From: Amorphophallus konjac
Lineage: Eukaryota > Streptophyta > Magnoliopsida > Alismatales > Araceae
Assembly (NCBI GenBank): GCA_022559845.1
Contig: CM040128.1
Location: 178,924,413 to 178,988,412 of the forward strand
Direction of reading: 5' to 3'
Length of the DNA: 64,000 nucleotides
A program made the translations under genes and the position numbers. The notes beneath the pieces are model-generated. The model was given only the letters and a program-made list of their open reading frames with translations. It had not been told where the DNA came from and ran no database searches. Below, piece by piece: positions 1-12,400 of the stretch (position 1 is the stretch's first letter; the number at the start of each line of letters is the position of its first letter).

Positions 1-720
1 TAAGGCGGTGTTCAACGAGCGCAGGATCTAATCCAGGCATATCTTCATAACTCCATGCGAACGTGTCCTTGTATTCTTGCAGGACCAAAATGAGCGCCTC
101 CTCTTCGGAGGGCGGTAAATTCTTGCTTATGAGGACAATCCTAGGGTCTTCCTCGGTACCCAAATTAATTTCTTTGGTAGGCTCTTCTACAGAGGCTGAC
201 GGTTCGTCAAATCGTCTTATGCCACTAGCAAAAGCATCAGCCTCGTCCTCATATTCTTCATAACTTTCATCCCCCTCTTCAATAGGGTCTTCGTCATTCA
301 TAATTTCATAGACACCCAAACCCTCATAAGAAACAACAGCACCCTCATATTCCAGCTCTGGCAGGATGATTGGATTCTCTATAAATTCAGGAAGGGCTAA
401 ACAAGCCTGGCATCTGATAGCTAACTCCAACAGAAACCTACGAGGAATCTGCTTACCCTTGGACTTCTTATGAGAATCTACCCCATGAATTTTATTAGAA
501 GAAGAAGAACAACTAGCTTGACTGGAAAAAGAAAAAGAAGGAGGTGAAAAAGTGGATACAGGAGGTAATACAGAGGAAGTCCCCTCACCAGAGGGGGAGA
601 AAAGATTTAGCAATGAATCTTGAAGGAGCGGCCCCTGGGTCGGGACACACTCAGAAGAGAAATAGGAGGTCTCCTCAACAGAAATGGAGGATTGGAAATT
701 TGGGAATTTGGCATTTTTTT
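1..720 (-). pseudogene. pol: Element 1 pol, N-terminal linker before reverse transcriptase (partial)
   Basis: On the minus strand the frame is open from 720 to 1 and continues out of the window. It reads through a Ser-rich stretch, an acidic stretch and the motif KDTFAWSYEDMPGLDPALVE, which in plant Ty3/gypsy polyproteins lies just before the reverse transcriptase fingers. No catalytic residues fall inside the window. The frame is shifted by one base relative to the gag-protease frame upstream; the change falls in a run of nine A (minus strand) at 713-721. It may be a slippage error, an assembly error, or less likely a functional slippery site. Function is inferred from the linker motif only. 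Confidence 0.75.
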
Positions 721-3700
721 TTCTCATTTTTGTCTTTTTCTTCATTTTTATTTTCTATTTCGAGAAGAAAGCAGTGTGAAGGGAGAATAGCAGGAGGAGT
801 GGAAATTGCCAGATCAGAGAAAGATTGAATCAGTGATGGCCCGCGCGGGGGCGTGATGGAGAGTTTAGAAAATCGCTCGAGGAGCAAAGAAGGAATTGTG
901 AGAGAAACTTGGATTGAATTTGGAGATAAATTGATTATAATCGGAGGTGGTCTTGGCACGCGACCAAACCGATGAGAATATAGAGAAGCAAGCACAGATG
1001 GATGCATGGAAGTGAGAGAAAAGAGGCCGACCCACAGCCTATCCACGGTGAAGCCTTCTTCAAACGGAACATCTGGCTCTCCAGTATCAGTGTAGTCACT
1101 CAGCAGCTGCCTCTTATCTGTAATTGCAGCTGGCATCTCAATCAATTCATGAATAAGTGGCGGCCATTCCGGGTCAGTCGGCATGAAGAGGCGGCTCAAA
1201 GAAATAGTAATATCCTGCATATCGAACCACCTGTACCAGTCACATTCTGGATCATCCATTTTTCTTCTTTTGTCAGGCCTTAAGGACTCCAGGGCTTTGT
1301 ATGTGGCCAACGGGGCAATATGACGAGCAAACTGTCTAGCATGAACATCCTGACAGTCTAATATGGAAGTGATTATGGTAGTTTGCTCATTATTTTGAAA
1401 GCCAGCCGTGACAAAATGTGTCTTTAATGTCCAAGTGAGCGGTTGGCAATCTGTTTTTAACGTAGATGTCATAAATGCCCATGGTTCATCTTCGTTTTTG
1501 CCTGGCCCTTTGTAACCTAGGCCACCTCGTGTAATCAGCTTCTGAGGTTTAACAGGCCTAATCCTGGCTTGACAGTTGGCACCCAGACCTTTGCCATTTT
1601 GATACCCCATTTTCATTAAGATGTTCCAACCAGAGGTGTTCATCATTGTTTTCTTATTTTTCCCCTTGGGAGGCAGGGGTGTCATAGCAACCGTTGTGAC
1701 TTTTTCTGGCATTGGTCGTGGACAAGGGACGTCCAGCACAGATAATAGTGGCTTGTTGGCCGGCCACATGGATGGAACTGACGAAGCCACATGAATATCC
1801 TCCTCTGGCAAAATCGGCATACTGGTAACTTTAATAATGCGGCCCTTGTGTGGGAATTTAAGGCATTGGTGATTTGTGGAGGGCACCGCATCGAGTTGCT
1901 GAATGTAGGGGCGTCCCAGAATGCCATTAAATGTCGGATCCATATCCAGAATATGGAAATCTGCTGTGATGGCGGCAGGACCCAAACTTACTTTTAACGT
2001 AATCATGCCTAGAGGAGGTTTCTTCGTGTTATCATATGCAGTGACTGTGATAGTAGACGGCCGAATTTGGCTTTCCGGAATGCCATACAACTTCAAGGTG
2101 CTAGGTGGCAAGACATTGATGGATGCCCCAGTGTCCACCAGACATTGCTTAACAGCCACCTTATTAATGTCAACTGTGATGCATAGAGCGTACTTTCTTG
2201 CTGGGAGTGGCGCCAGTTCATGTTCATGGAAAGTAATTGCCGGCTGACTGCTAGCGGGCGTTAAAACCGTGACTATCTGCTGAACTGGGATGTCCTCATT
2301 GACCATCACCTTTTGCAGATATTCTTTCAAAGCTAGTTGATGAGTGGTGGACCTTTTAATTAGTTCCATGATTGAAATCCTTGCTGGTGTTTGGTCCAAG
2401 TGCTTTAGAAAATCATACTGAGTCCCTGGCACTGACTCTTGTTCTTGTTCTTGCTCTTGCGGCCCCTGCGCGGGCTCTAGCTCTCTCTGTGGAAAAATAC
2501 GGTGGAACATCCGTCCACTGCGGAGCGACGCCACGCCTTGACGTGCCTCTGTCGGGACAAGTGTGGGAGGGGGATTAGAAGAAGAAGAAGGTGTGTTGGT
2601 GTTAAGAAGTGGTGGAGTGGGAGTTCCCGCAGAGGGAATTCCTGTAGAGGGTGCTGGTGCCCTGGTAGGAGGTGTAGAGGTAGAAAGGGATACCCGAATG
2701 CGGGGGGAGTTGGTGGGAGGTGGAATGAGAAGGGTTCTAGGTACAAAAGGTGGCAGAACCGATGGTGGGGGGATCCTTGCCGGTGAAGGAGTAGTGGTGG
2801 CAGGTGCAGTGGGCGTTGGTAGTGGGCGGATGAGGAGTGGCCTAGATGGCAGTGGTGAAGGGTTGGTGGTGGATGGGTTTTGTTGTGGCGTAGGCTGTAG
2901 AGGTGATAAGCGTGTAAGAAGGGGGCGAACCGGCAAGGTTGGAGAATTGGTGATAGGCGGTGAATTAACGGGGCGCAGAAGAGATCGGCCCACTTGAGGG
3001 GTAGGAGAAGAAGGGGTGCGCAAGAGGCGCGGAGGTTGATTTTGATTATGGTAAAGTGCCCCGACAGAGGCGTTTTCTTCATGCCATCCCTGCCCTCTCT
3101 CCACCTCATAGAGAGACGTGACAGGGTTTACGTGCTGGTTTGGCGGGTGCTCCAGCAGTGGATTGTGGACGATCCCCATATCGTGCTGAGGTGTTGGAGC
3201 TTGTTGTTGCTGCTGTGGAGCTGGTTGTTGTGGCTGCTGAGCCTGTTGCTGCTGAGGAGACCTTCTTTCTTTCATGGTGGTGATGAATTGCCTCATTTCG
3301 TCCCAATTGATGTCACCTTGGTCATTTAGATCATAAATGTAATCTCTGAAGTGGAAGCAACGATCCAGGTTATGACCAGGTGCACGATGGAAAGCGCAGT
3401 AACGGGATGTGTCAGCATTAGCGGGCCACGCTGTTCTTTCCCTTGGCAATATGAGCAAATTGGCGACCATTAAGGCATTGAAAATATCCGGGAGACTTTC
3501 TGGTAATGGAGGGTAGTGGTCCCTTTTGGGGCCAAGTGGTGGTCTCCGTTGTTGTTGTTGGCCATAGTTGGTAGGTGGTGGTACCTGGTGGTACTGTTGC
3601 GGAGCTGGAGGGTTAGCGCGGGGCGCTTGGTTTGGTGGTGAAGCAAAGGAATGTTGGGGTGCGAATTGGCGTTCTGGAGTGGAGTTGAAATGGGGGTTTT

Positions 3701-4993
3701 GTGGTGGAGGTGGGTTAGGGCGTGGGTTAGCTTGATGGGGGTGGCCAACTACGCCAACCTGCTCATTTGCAATAGTGCCCTCCGTCGTGGGCCCGCTGTT
3801 GTTGACATTTGTACTTTTCTTAAATAGCCGTGGCTTCGGCTCAAACATGCCCATAATGGGCGAATCCTTCATCTGCGTCTGGATATAACGAGCCCTTTCG
3901 TAGAGCTCCTCCATGGTGGTTAACCGGTTCATGGCCAGTATGTGCCGGAACTGAGGAGTGGCATTGGAAATTATCATCTTGACTTGTTCCGGTTCAGACA
4001 GTGTATCTTTCAACTTTTCGGCCATAGACCGCCATCTATCAGCAAACATTATGAAGTCCTCCTCGGGCTTCATCTTTTCCGTGACCAGATCTGTGAGCGA
4101 AAGGGATGGTCCGACCCGGTCTCTGTATTTTTGCAAGAACTTCCTTTGAACAATATCGAAGTCGCCGGCATCAGCGGAATCCAGTGAATAAAACCATTCA
4201 AGGGCTGGCCCCTCCAGAGATCTCCTGAATAAGTAAGCCAAAGAGACCTTGTTGTCTTGCCAAAAGGAGGTCTCGTACCTGAAGTCCTTCAAATGAATAA
4301 AAAGATTACCAGTCCCATTTTATCGCCGTAAGTTCGGCATTTCAGATGGTGGTAAGTGGAAGACGGGCAATGTAGGGAGCGAAATTTCCGGGGCATTCTT
4401 AGCCGTGGTGACCTTCTTTAGTTGCTCCTCCATGCTGGCCAATTTCTGGAGTAATAGCATATTAGTGTCGGACTCGACTGGGGCCGGATTTTGAATAAAA
4501 GAATGTGGTATAGGTGTCCGTAGAATTCGGGGAGGTTGGAACTGAGGCCTAACCGCTGAATAGCTCGCCTGTTGGGCCGGCATGGCCGCACCGGGCGTTG
4601 GTGGATGAGAGGGGGGTTTGTGCAAGACCGCCTGGTCATTAGTGAGGTGATGGCCACTCTCGGCCGGAGGGGGATTGGAGGATGAAGAGGGAACAGACTT
4701 CCCTTTCAAAACGGCCTGAATAGCCTGCCGCTGGGAATCGTCTAACTGAGATAAAGCATTAATTAAATCCGTGACATTGAGGGATGGAGAAGAATTCCCC
4801 GAGGTGTTGGAGGGTAAAGTTTGGGAAGAGGGCAGAACCTCTTGAGGAGTGGCATCAACCACATGGATTTGAGGATGATGGGACTGAGGAGGAGGATAAT
4901 TTCCCTCATAATAGATGGAATCCTGGGGGGGGTCTCATATTGACCAAAAACATTCTCATCCTCATCATCATAAGAATACCCGTAGCCTGCCAT
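713..4993 (-). pseudogene. gag-pro: Element 1 gag-protease polyprotein with G-patch, broken
   Basis: Would encode the capsid-like Gag and the aspartic protease of a Ty3/gypsy element, acting in cytoplasmic particles. From the ATG at 4993: an acidic N-terminus, a retrotransposon Gag core (about 4310-3850, with LAYLFRRSLEGPALEWFYSL), a CX2H-type cluster (CAFHRAPGHNLDRC, near 3390-3350), a long Pro/Gln-rich stretch (about 3300-2480), retropepsin with LVDTGASINVLP (catalytic DTG at 2127-2135), and a G-patch (GWNILMKMGYQNGKGLG, about 1590-1640). About 250 residues I do not recognise follow. Breaks: a frame change in a run of eight C at 4925-4932, a TAA at 4320-4322, and a frame change at the A run 713-721. 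The start is the first ATG whose product resembles a Gag N-terminus (MAGYGYSYDDEDENVFG). Confidence 0.85.
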
Positions 4994-6149
4994 GTTGATG
5001 ATTTTTCCTGGACGGAGTTTCATGTTTAAGAGGAGAGACGGCTTTATAAAGGCAGTATCAAACAAACAACCACTCAATCCAAACAAGTCTAAACAAATCA
5101 ATCCAAGCAAGTGTGTGCAACCAAGTTGAGATGAACGCAAGATTTTAGTGTTATGCTTGAGATTAGAGTGGATTAAATTGTTGAATAGTTCACTTCTGTT
5201 TGCAATGTGAAACCTAGTTGATCCAAGTGTAACCTCCGGGTCAACTAGATTCTTTCTCTCTCCTCACTAACGATAGGTTCTCTATACTCCGGGTACTTCA
5301 AGGGTACAATCAGCTCGGCGTCTGTGAGGGAATCCACGGGTGCGGGGACTTACGGAGGTCTTGGAAAAGGGATTTTCGGTCAAAAGAGACGGAATGCTCA
5401 ATGGAGGGTCGTCCCGATTCCAAGAGAGGTGTGTGGAATCCTAGTGTAGAGAGAGGAGGTCTCTCAACCAAATGCCACAATATGCAAAATAAGATGATAA
5501 GATCACAGCAATATAAGCAAGCAATGTAATAACCAAACAAACTATCACAGACAGCAACAGGAAGCAGACTTCTGTAAAACGCAGGAAAGAAACGACCTGG
5601 GGCAGGTCGCTATCAACCAAAGCAATGACAGGGTCACTGTCGTGAATCACTGCGAGAGGCCATGAGCCAGCAGCGAGAAACAAAGACACACCTCTGGTTG
5701 AGGCGCGAAATATGAAAAGGACGCCTCTAAGTGAGGGCGTCAAATCTGAAAAAGTGCCTTGAGGTGAGGCGCTATGCAATAAAAGAACGCCCTAGGGCAG
5801 GGCGTGAATTCACAGGTAGCGTAATAAAAGCAGTAAAATGATGAAAGACGTCTTGACAGAAGACGTAACACAGTAATAACACGCCCTGGATGAAGGCGTT
5901 AAAAGAAAAGGCGCCTCTGTTTGAGGCGTGAATTCAGGAAATATGCAATCACAAACTGGCTGATCCCGGGGAGTGTGCAGGGTGCACAAGGGAGAGTGCC
6001 CGTGGGGCACAAGAGGAGGGGTACCGTGGGTACCGAGGGGAAAGGGCACACGTGGGTGCCGAAGGGGAAAGGGCACACGTGGGTGCCAATAGGAAAGGGC
6101 ACACGTGGGTGCCAATAGGAGATGGTAATCAAAAGAAAAACAGTGGATG
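4994..6149 (-). other. Element 1 untranslated leader with hairpin units
   Basis: Lies between primer binding site and gag. No convincing reading frame. It contains repeated short inverted repeats of changing sequence but similar size, for example ACGCCCT/AGGGCGT at 5787-5805 and ACGTCTT/AAGACGT at 5848-5866, each followed by an A-rich link. A further tandem stretch at 6000-6118 repeats a unit of about 21-22 bases containing gggcacacgtgggtgcc. The gag-proximal part (5281-5500) is recognisably homologous to 31,381-31,560. Confidence 0.7.
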
Positions 6150-6166
6150 TCCCACCGTGATCGTCA
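6150..6166 (-). promoter_or_regulatory. Element 1 primer binding site (probable)
   Basis: On the minus strand the sequence TGACGATCACGGTGGGA begins 3 bases after the LTR end. The matching site in element 8 reads TGGCGATCACGGTGGGA, so the second G of the usual TGG has become A here. It is not the iMet type used by elements 2-6; I did not identify the tRNA. Confidence 0.6.
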
Positions 6167-6169
6167 ATT

Positions 6170-7596
6170 TGTAGATCGTGATAAATCCACACATGAAGAA
6201 GAAATTTAAATATGAGAAAGCATAACAAAAATAAGGGGGAGATGATATAATAATAAGGAAAAGAAGCACGTGGTGCTACTAAGGAGGGTGATCGCCAGAG
6301 GGGTTACCTCAAGAAGAAACAAAGAAGATCGCGAATACCTGGTGGAAAATAGAACGCGGGATGGATTGTGAATTCCTCCTCCTCCTTCAACCGGCCGGCC
6401 GATGAAGGGGTTTTTTTTTTTATTGATTACCCTTGCAAAAGAAGACAATAAAACAAGCCAAGAGAAGTGGATCAGCCAAAAGTGTGTAGTATCAACTCTC
6501 AAATAGAAAATATGATGGAAAGGATGAAAACATGCGCACCTTATTTTTTTTTTGTTTTAAAAACCCCTAAGAAGAATTAGGGAGGGAGGAGATGTGTGAT
6601 AAAACTAATGCAAACGTAAAAAAAAGAAAAACACAGTGGACGTGATGAAGCTAATGTAAAAAAGAAGAAAACGACACAGTGATGATGAAGCTAATGTAAA
6701 AAAAAGAAGAAAACGACACAGTGATGATGAACGATGGATGAAGACGAAGCAAGACAAACAGAATAAATGAAAAAACCCTGCTGTCCCTGACGACAGTAAA
6801 GGGAAACAAGATGGACGCGGTTGATCAGAAGCAGAGGAAGCAGAGCCCTTTCTAAACGATCGCACAGGAGGAAGATGAAGATCTGTAACTAGTAAACCTC
6901 TAATTGTAACCTGTGAACTCTCTGACCCGTCAACCTCTATCTAGATCGACCAGAACATCCTTTTATAGGATTTTCAATCGAAGATAAGCTTAAATTTGGG
7001 AAGATATGGATAGGCAATGATCAAAGAAGGCAGGACTGTAACTCCAATTCGAGCAAGGAGACCATTGGAGGCAGGGAACTACTCAGGAAAGGCATACTCA
7101 AACACGACACCGAAGGATAAAACAGGACCTTCAGAAGGGCGTCAAATCACAAATTGACGACCTACATCAAGACGCTACTCAAAACACGACCACTATCAAG
7201 GGCGTCACTTCTTGGATTTAATTTTGGCAATAAAACTTACTTCATTTGAAAATTATGAGAAAACGCCTGTGATGAAGGCGTTAATTGAAACCACGCCCTG
7301 AGGAAGGACGTTAATCAATAATTTGAACTTATTTTGAATTTATTTTGAAACCGGATAATACCAGGAATTGACGCCCTGACATTTGGTCGTCCTTTCTTTT
7401 GAACACGCCCTAGATAAGGTCGCTATTTAAAACACGCCCCTCTTCAGGTCGCGAATCACAAAAATGCAAGAACACATCAAAAAACACACAAAAAAAAGAA
7501 AAACTTCATATTATGAATGTATTGAAGTTCACTTTGGGGCGTCAACATAGTGACATGAGATTTGATCAACATAGCGTCAATTTTGGCGTGTCTACA
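6170..7596 (-). repeat. Element 1 5' LTR, 1427 bp
   Basis: Minus strand, starts TGTAGACACGCC at 7596 and ends ...TCTACA at 6170 just before the primer site. The right boundary is fixed by the break in the homology between 7597-9369 and 15,460-17,208. The U3-side part (7135-7460) carries inverted repeats such as AACGCCT/AGGCGTT at 7262-7282. The partner LTR is outside the window. Confidence 0.75.
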
Positions 7597-9369
7597 GGAA
7601 CCAAAGCAATTTGAAATCATAAGGTGCATGAATAGGTCACTGGTTCTTCCAGAATATACTTTTCAATAGGTCTAAGTTAATTAGGTCGATCCCCTAATGA
7701 TCCGGATCGATCCACGGGTCGCAAAATGATGAAAATCAGGTTTCTGGTGCATGGGTCGACCCTTGGGGTCGACCCCTGCAAAACTGGGGTCTGCCTGCTG
7801 GATGGGTCGACCCCCACAATTTCTGAAGATGGGTCGACCCCAAGGGTCGACCCCCACACTTTCTACAGATAGGTCGACCCTAGGGGTCGACCCCTTGCAG
7901 GGGCAGGATGGGTCGACCCCAGGGGTCGACCCTCGGGCCTGCCAGAATACCCAGAAAACGGGCCGACCCCAGGGGTCGACCCCTGCAAGAACAGAAACGG
8001 CCTTTGCTCCGGAAAACGCATAAACTCACCCAATTAAGGTCTAATTTAGTTGGGATCTTAACCACATGATCTAAGGTTATTAATATACATACTAGGGTCA
8101 TAAAACAAGTGATTTGAAATACTAATTTCAACAGAAATCAATTAAATCTTAACCTATCCTATGAAGATCACATGAAGACCTAATCCTTGACATGATGTTA
8201 CTAAATCTTAAAATTCTCCCAACATACACAACGGAATTTGGGGCTTTTGGTTGCAAAAGAAAGCTGACTTGATGCTAAATCCAACCATATATTATAAGCT
8301 ATATGTGGATCAAGTTATCTAACTCGAAATCAGCCCGTAATCAAGCTCTAACTCTAAGGGTCACAAAATAAATTAAGTTCTAGACATGCTCTCACTAAAA
8401 TTGAAAATTTCCAAGCATGCTCAATTAAAATTGGGGCTTTCTACGTTAAATGAAAGCTAATAACATGCTGATTACATCATATAAGTTAATTAGAGTTTGG
8501 CATGTTAAACCTACATCAAACGAAGAGGGAACTTAGAAACCCTAGAATGAAGAACGAATGGACAGCACCTTAGAAAACCCACGATATCTCCTTAGATACC
8601 TGATAAAAATTGGGGCTTTTAGTCCCATTGGATAGATCTCGTCGAGAGGAACAATTTGCTATATTCATGTTCGAATTCTGGTTGAGAATTCTACCTCAAT
8701 TGAAGAAACAAAGAAGGAAGAAGGAAGCCGACGGCCTGCCGACACACCTTCACAAATCGAGCAAGAAATCCCTGGATCTGAAACTTCAGCAAACCCCACA
8801 GCCACCAAACAAAAATAGACTTGAAGAGCTATGTTTCTATAGGTCATGGAGCATCTGGAGCCTTCGGAGTTGGGAGTATTCGGTGCTGCAAGTTACGTGT
8901 TTAGAAACGGCGCCGGAATCCTTGACTCGACCAAAGCTATGTCGGCAGCACGTTTTAGGGCTAGGTTTATCTCAAATTGATTAAGGGTAAATGTTCCTTA
9001 CATTGTGGCTTCCATTTGCCACTGATTTGAGATCATTTGGTTGAGTATTAAGGTCGAATTTCACGTTTTAATCCAAGGTTAGGTAAGGGTCAAAAAGTGT
9101 GTACTTTTGGGCTTAATCTCTAAATAGATCTTACCACGGATTTATAATGGCTTAATGCCAGAAGGAAAAGTTGTTATCTACATCGACCTAAACCTGTTTA
9201 CTATTTTTTTGGATTTTTATAAGGTAGTCGGATTTTCACTTATACTATTTCTAACAAATTAAATATTAATAAATCCAAAATTCAATTATTAATTCAATAA
9301 AATTCTATTCTTAATTAAAAAAAGCTTAATAAATATATTGGGCTCAATTAAATAATTCGGGGTCTTACA
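7597..9369 (-). repeat. Element 2 3' LTR, truncated by element 1
   Basis: Nearly identical to 15,460-17,208. Minus-strand start TGTAAGACCCCG at 9369, directly after the polypurine tract. About 1283 bases equivalent to 14,177-15,459 are missing and should lie beyond element 1, left of the window. Confidence 0.9.
7754..7984. repeat. GGTCGACC palindrome array, 3' LTR copy of element 2
   Basis: Ten perfect GGTCGACC cores plus one degenerate core, mostly in close pairs separated by 3-4 bases, so that each pair forms a larger near-palindrome. The other LTR of the same element has nine cores. Confidence 0.9.
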
Positions 9370-9378
9370 CCCTCCCCT
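9370..9378 (-). promoter_or_regulatory. Element 2 polypurine tract
   Basis: AGGGGAGGG on the minus strand, immediately upstream of the 3' LTR start; expected primer for plus-strand DNA synthesis. Confidence 0.8.
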
Positions 9379-9463
9379 ACTTAAAGGAATTTGGTCCTCC
9401 AAATTCACTGCACCAAAACTGAGAGTAGGGAAAAAGATCACTCACTTAGAATAAGTCGGGATA

Positions 9464-12400
9464 CTACTTCCGCATAGTCTCTTCAGACTCCCATGTAGCT
9501 TCTTCGGTCCCACACCTACTCCACTGAATCTTGACCATCGGTATCGAACGATTCCAGAGTTGCTGTTGCTTCCGGTCCAGAATCTTGACAGGTCTTTCCT
9601 CATAGGTCAAATCTTCCTTCAATTCAAAATCCACCTGCTGAATGATATGAGTGGGATCGTACACATATTTCCGTAACATAGACACATGGAAACTATTGTG
9701 TACGTCAGACAAATGAGGTGGTAAAGCCAGTCTGTATGCCACCTCTCCCACTCTATCTAGAATCTCGAATGGACCAATGTATCTCGGACTCAGCTTGCCA
9801 TGAATGCCAAATCTTCGGATCCCTCTCGTCGGAGAGACTTTTAAGAACACATGCTCGCCAACCTGAAATTCCAATGCTCTTCTTCTGTTGTCGGCATAAC
9901 TCTTCTGTCTGGATTGGGCTACTTGTAACCGGTCTCGGATAATACAGATGTTCTGTGATGATTCCGAAACAAGATCTGATCCAAGCCACTGTTTCTCACC
10001 TACCTCGTCCCAACACAACGGGGAACGACAACTTCTACAATATAGTGCTTCAAAAGGAGCCATCTGAATACTAGACTGATAGCTATTATTATAGGCGAAT
10101 TCAATTAATGCCAAATGCTCACTCCAATTACCACCGAAATCAATCATGCAAGCTCGCAGCATATCTTCCACTATCTGATTGGTTCTTTCAGTCTGTCCAT
10201 CTGTCTGTGGATGAAAAGCAGTACTGAAATTCAGATGAGTACCCAAAGACTCTTGCAGTCCCTTCCAGAAATGTGAAGTAAATCTGGGGTCTCGATCAGA
10301 TACTATATTCACTGGAATACCGTGCAATCTCACCACTTTCTTTATATACAAAGCAGCCAATACATCAATCGTCCACTTGGACTTAATTGGTAAGAAATGA
10401 GCCGACTTTGTCAATCGATCGACAATCACCCATATCGCATCAAATCCACCACGAGTCCTAGGTAGACCCATAATGAAATCTATGCCAATGCTTTCCCACT
10501 TCCATTGGGGTATGTCGAGTGGTTTCAGTTTCCCTGCCGGTCTGAAATGTTCGGCCTTAACTTGCTGACATACCAAGCATCTACTCACAAAATCTGCAAC
10601 TTCTCTTTTCATATTCGGCCACCAAAAGGACCTTTTCAAATATCGGTACATCTTAGTGCCTCCAGGATGAATGGTATATCTGGATCTATGAGCTTCCTCA
10701 AGAATTTTGTTCTTTATTGTAGCCTCATCTGGGACACAAGTTCTGCCTTTAAATAATAATCTACCATCATCAGCCAACATGAAGTCAGGTCTGCTGCTCA
10801 AGCTTCCCTTGATCTCTACCAACTCGAGATCATTATCTTGCAAGGACTTGATCTCTATCAATAATTCAGGTTTAAGTTGAATCTGAGCAATCAAGACCCG
10901 ATCATTGTCAATATTAAGATCCAGACTAGATAATTGTTCCAACAATCTCCATTCTTGTAACATGAGACTTGACAATCTAGCTACCGGCTTCCGGCTTAAT
11001 ACATCTGCCACAACATTACCTTTGCCAGGATGATACTAAATCGAGAAGTCGAAGTCTTTCAAGTACTCCAACCATCTCCGCTGCCTCATGTTGAGTTCCT
11101 TCTGAGAAAATAAATACTTCAAACTCTTATGATCTGAAAACACTGTAAAGGTTTCTCCATACAAGTAATGCCTCCATATCTTCAAAGCAAACATGACTGC
11201 AGCAAGTTCTAAATCATGAATAGGATAATTCTCTTCGTGCTTCCTTAGCTGCCTAGAAGAATAGGCAATCACCTTCCCATGCTGCATGAGCACACAGCCT
11301 AAGCCAATACCTGATGCATCAGTATATACGACAAATTCTCCTTCACCAGAAGGTAAAGCCAATATAGGTGCAGTAGTCAAACACTCCTTCAGAGTCTGAA
11401 AGCTTCGCTGACAATCATCTGACCAATCAAACTTGTTCTCCTTGCGGGTTAATCTTGTCATAGGTACCGCAATCTTAGAGAAATCTTGAATAAATCTTCG
11501 ATAATAACCTGTCAGGCCTAAAAAACTTCTAACTTCTGTCACACTGGTAGGCTGTCCCCAATTCTTCACTGCCTCGACCTTCGAAGGATCAACAGAAATA
11601 CCGTTCTTCGTGATGATATGTCCTAGAAAGGACACCCCTTGCAGCCAGAATTCACACTTACTGAACTTGGCATAAAGTTGATGATCTCTCAATAACTGCA
11701 ATGCCATCCTCAGATGTTCAGCATGATCCACTTCACTCTTGGAATAAATCAAGATGTCATCAATAAAGACCACGACCCATTGATCAAGATAGGGCCGAAA
11801 TACATTGTTCATCAACTGCATGAAAGCTGCCGGTGCATTCGTTAGACCAAAAGGCATAACGCCAAATTCAAAATGACCATACCTGCTGCGGAAAGCTGAT
11901 TTATAGATATCCTCCTCCTCAATCCGCAACTGGTGATATCAAGATCGAAGATCGATCTTAGAGAAATATTGAGCTCCTGCTATCTGGTCAAATAACTCGT
12001 CAATCCTCGGCAAGGGATATTTGTTCTTGACAGTCTGTTGGTTTATTTGCTGATAATCAATGCACAACCTCATCGAACCATCTTTCTTCCTGACGAATAA
12101 CACAGGGGCTCCCCACAGAGAAGTACTAGGACGAATAAAACCCTTCTCAAGCAATTCCATCAGCTGCTGCTTCAGTTCCCTCAGTTCGGCAGGAGACATA
12201 ATATAAGGAGCCTTGGAAATAGGAGATGTGCCAGGAATAAGATCGATAGAAAAGATAACTTCCCGCTCAGGCAGAAGTCCTGGTAGTTCCTCTAGAAAGA
12301 CATCAGGAAAATCTCGGACAACAGGAATGTCCTCGATCTCAATCTGCTGCTCTGGGGTTGCGCAGACAAAGGCCAGAAAAGCCTCACATCCACGTCTCAT

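Larger units (their letters stand above)
1..7596 (-). mobile_element. Element 1: Tat-like Ty3/gypsy retrotransposon, left part outside the window
   Basis: Seen in order on the minus strand: 5' LTR (7596-6170), primer binding site, long leader, gag-protease with a G-patch, and the linker that precedes reverse transcriptase, which runs off the left edge. The right end interrupts DNA that is intact at 15,460, namely the LTR of element 2, so this element inserted into that LTR. The 5 bases GGAAC at 7597-7601 are the expected target duplication; the second copy would lie left of the window. Lineage is inferred from the gag and linker type and the absence of an iMet primer site, and is not certain. 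Confidence 0.88.

Noticed and set aside
2477..3109. Open frames on both strands opposite the element 1 Pro-rich region
   Set aside because: Low-complexity shadow of the gag-protease frame.
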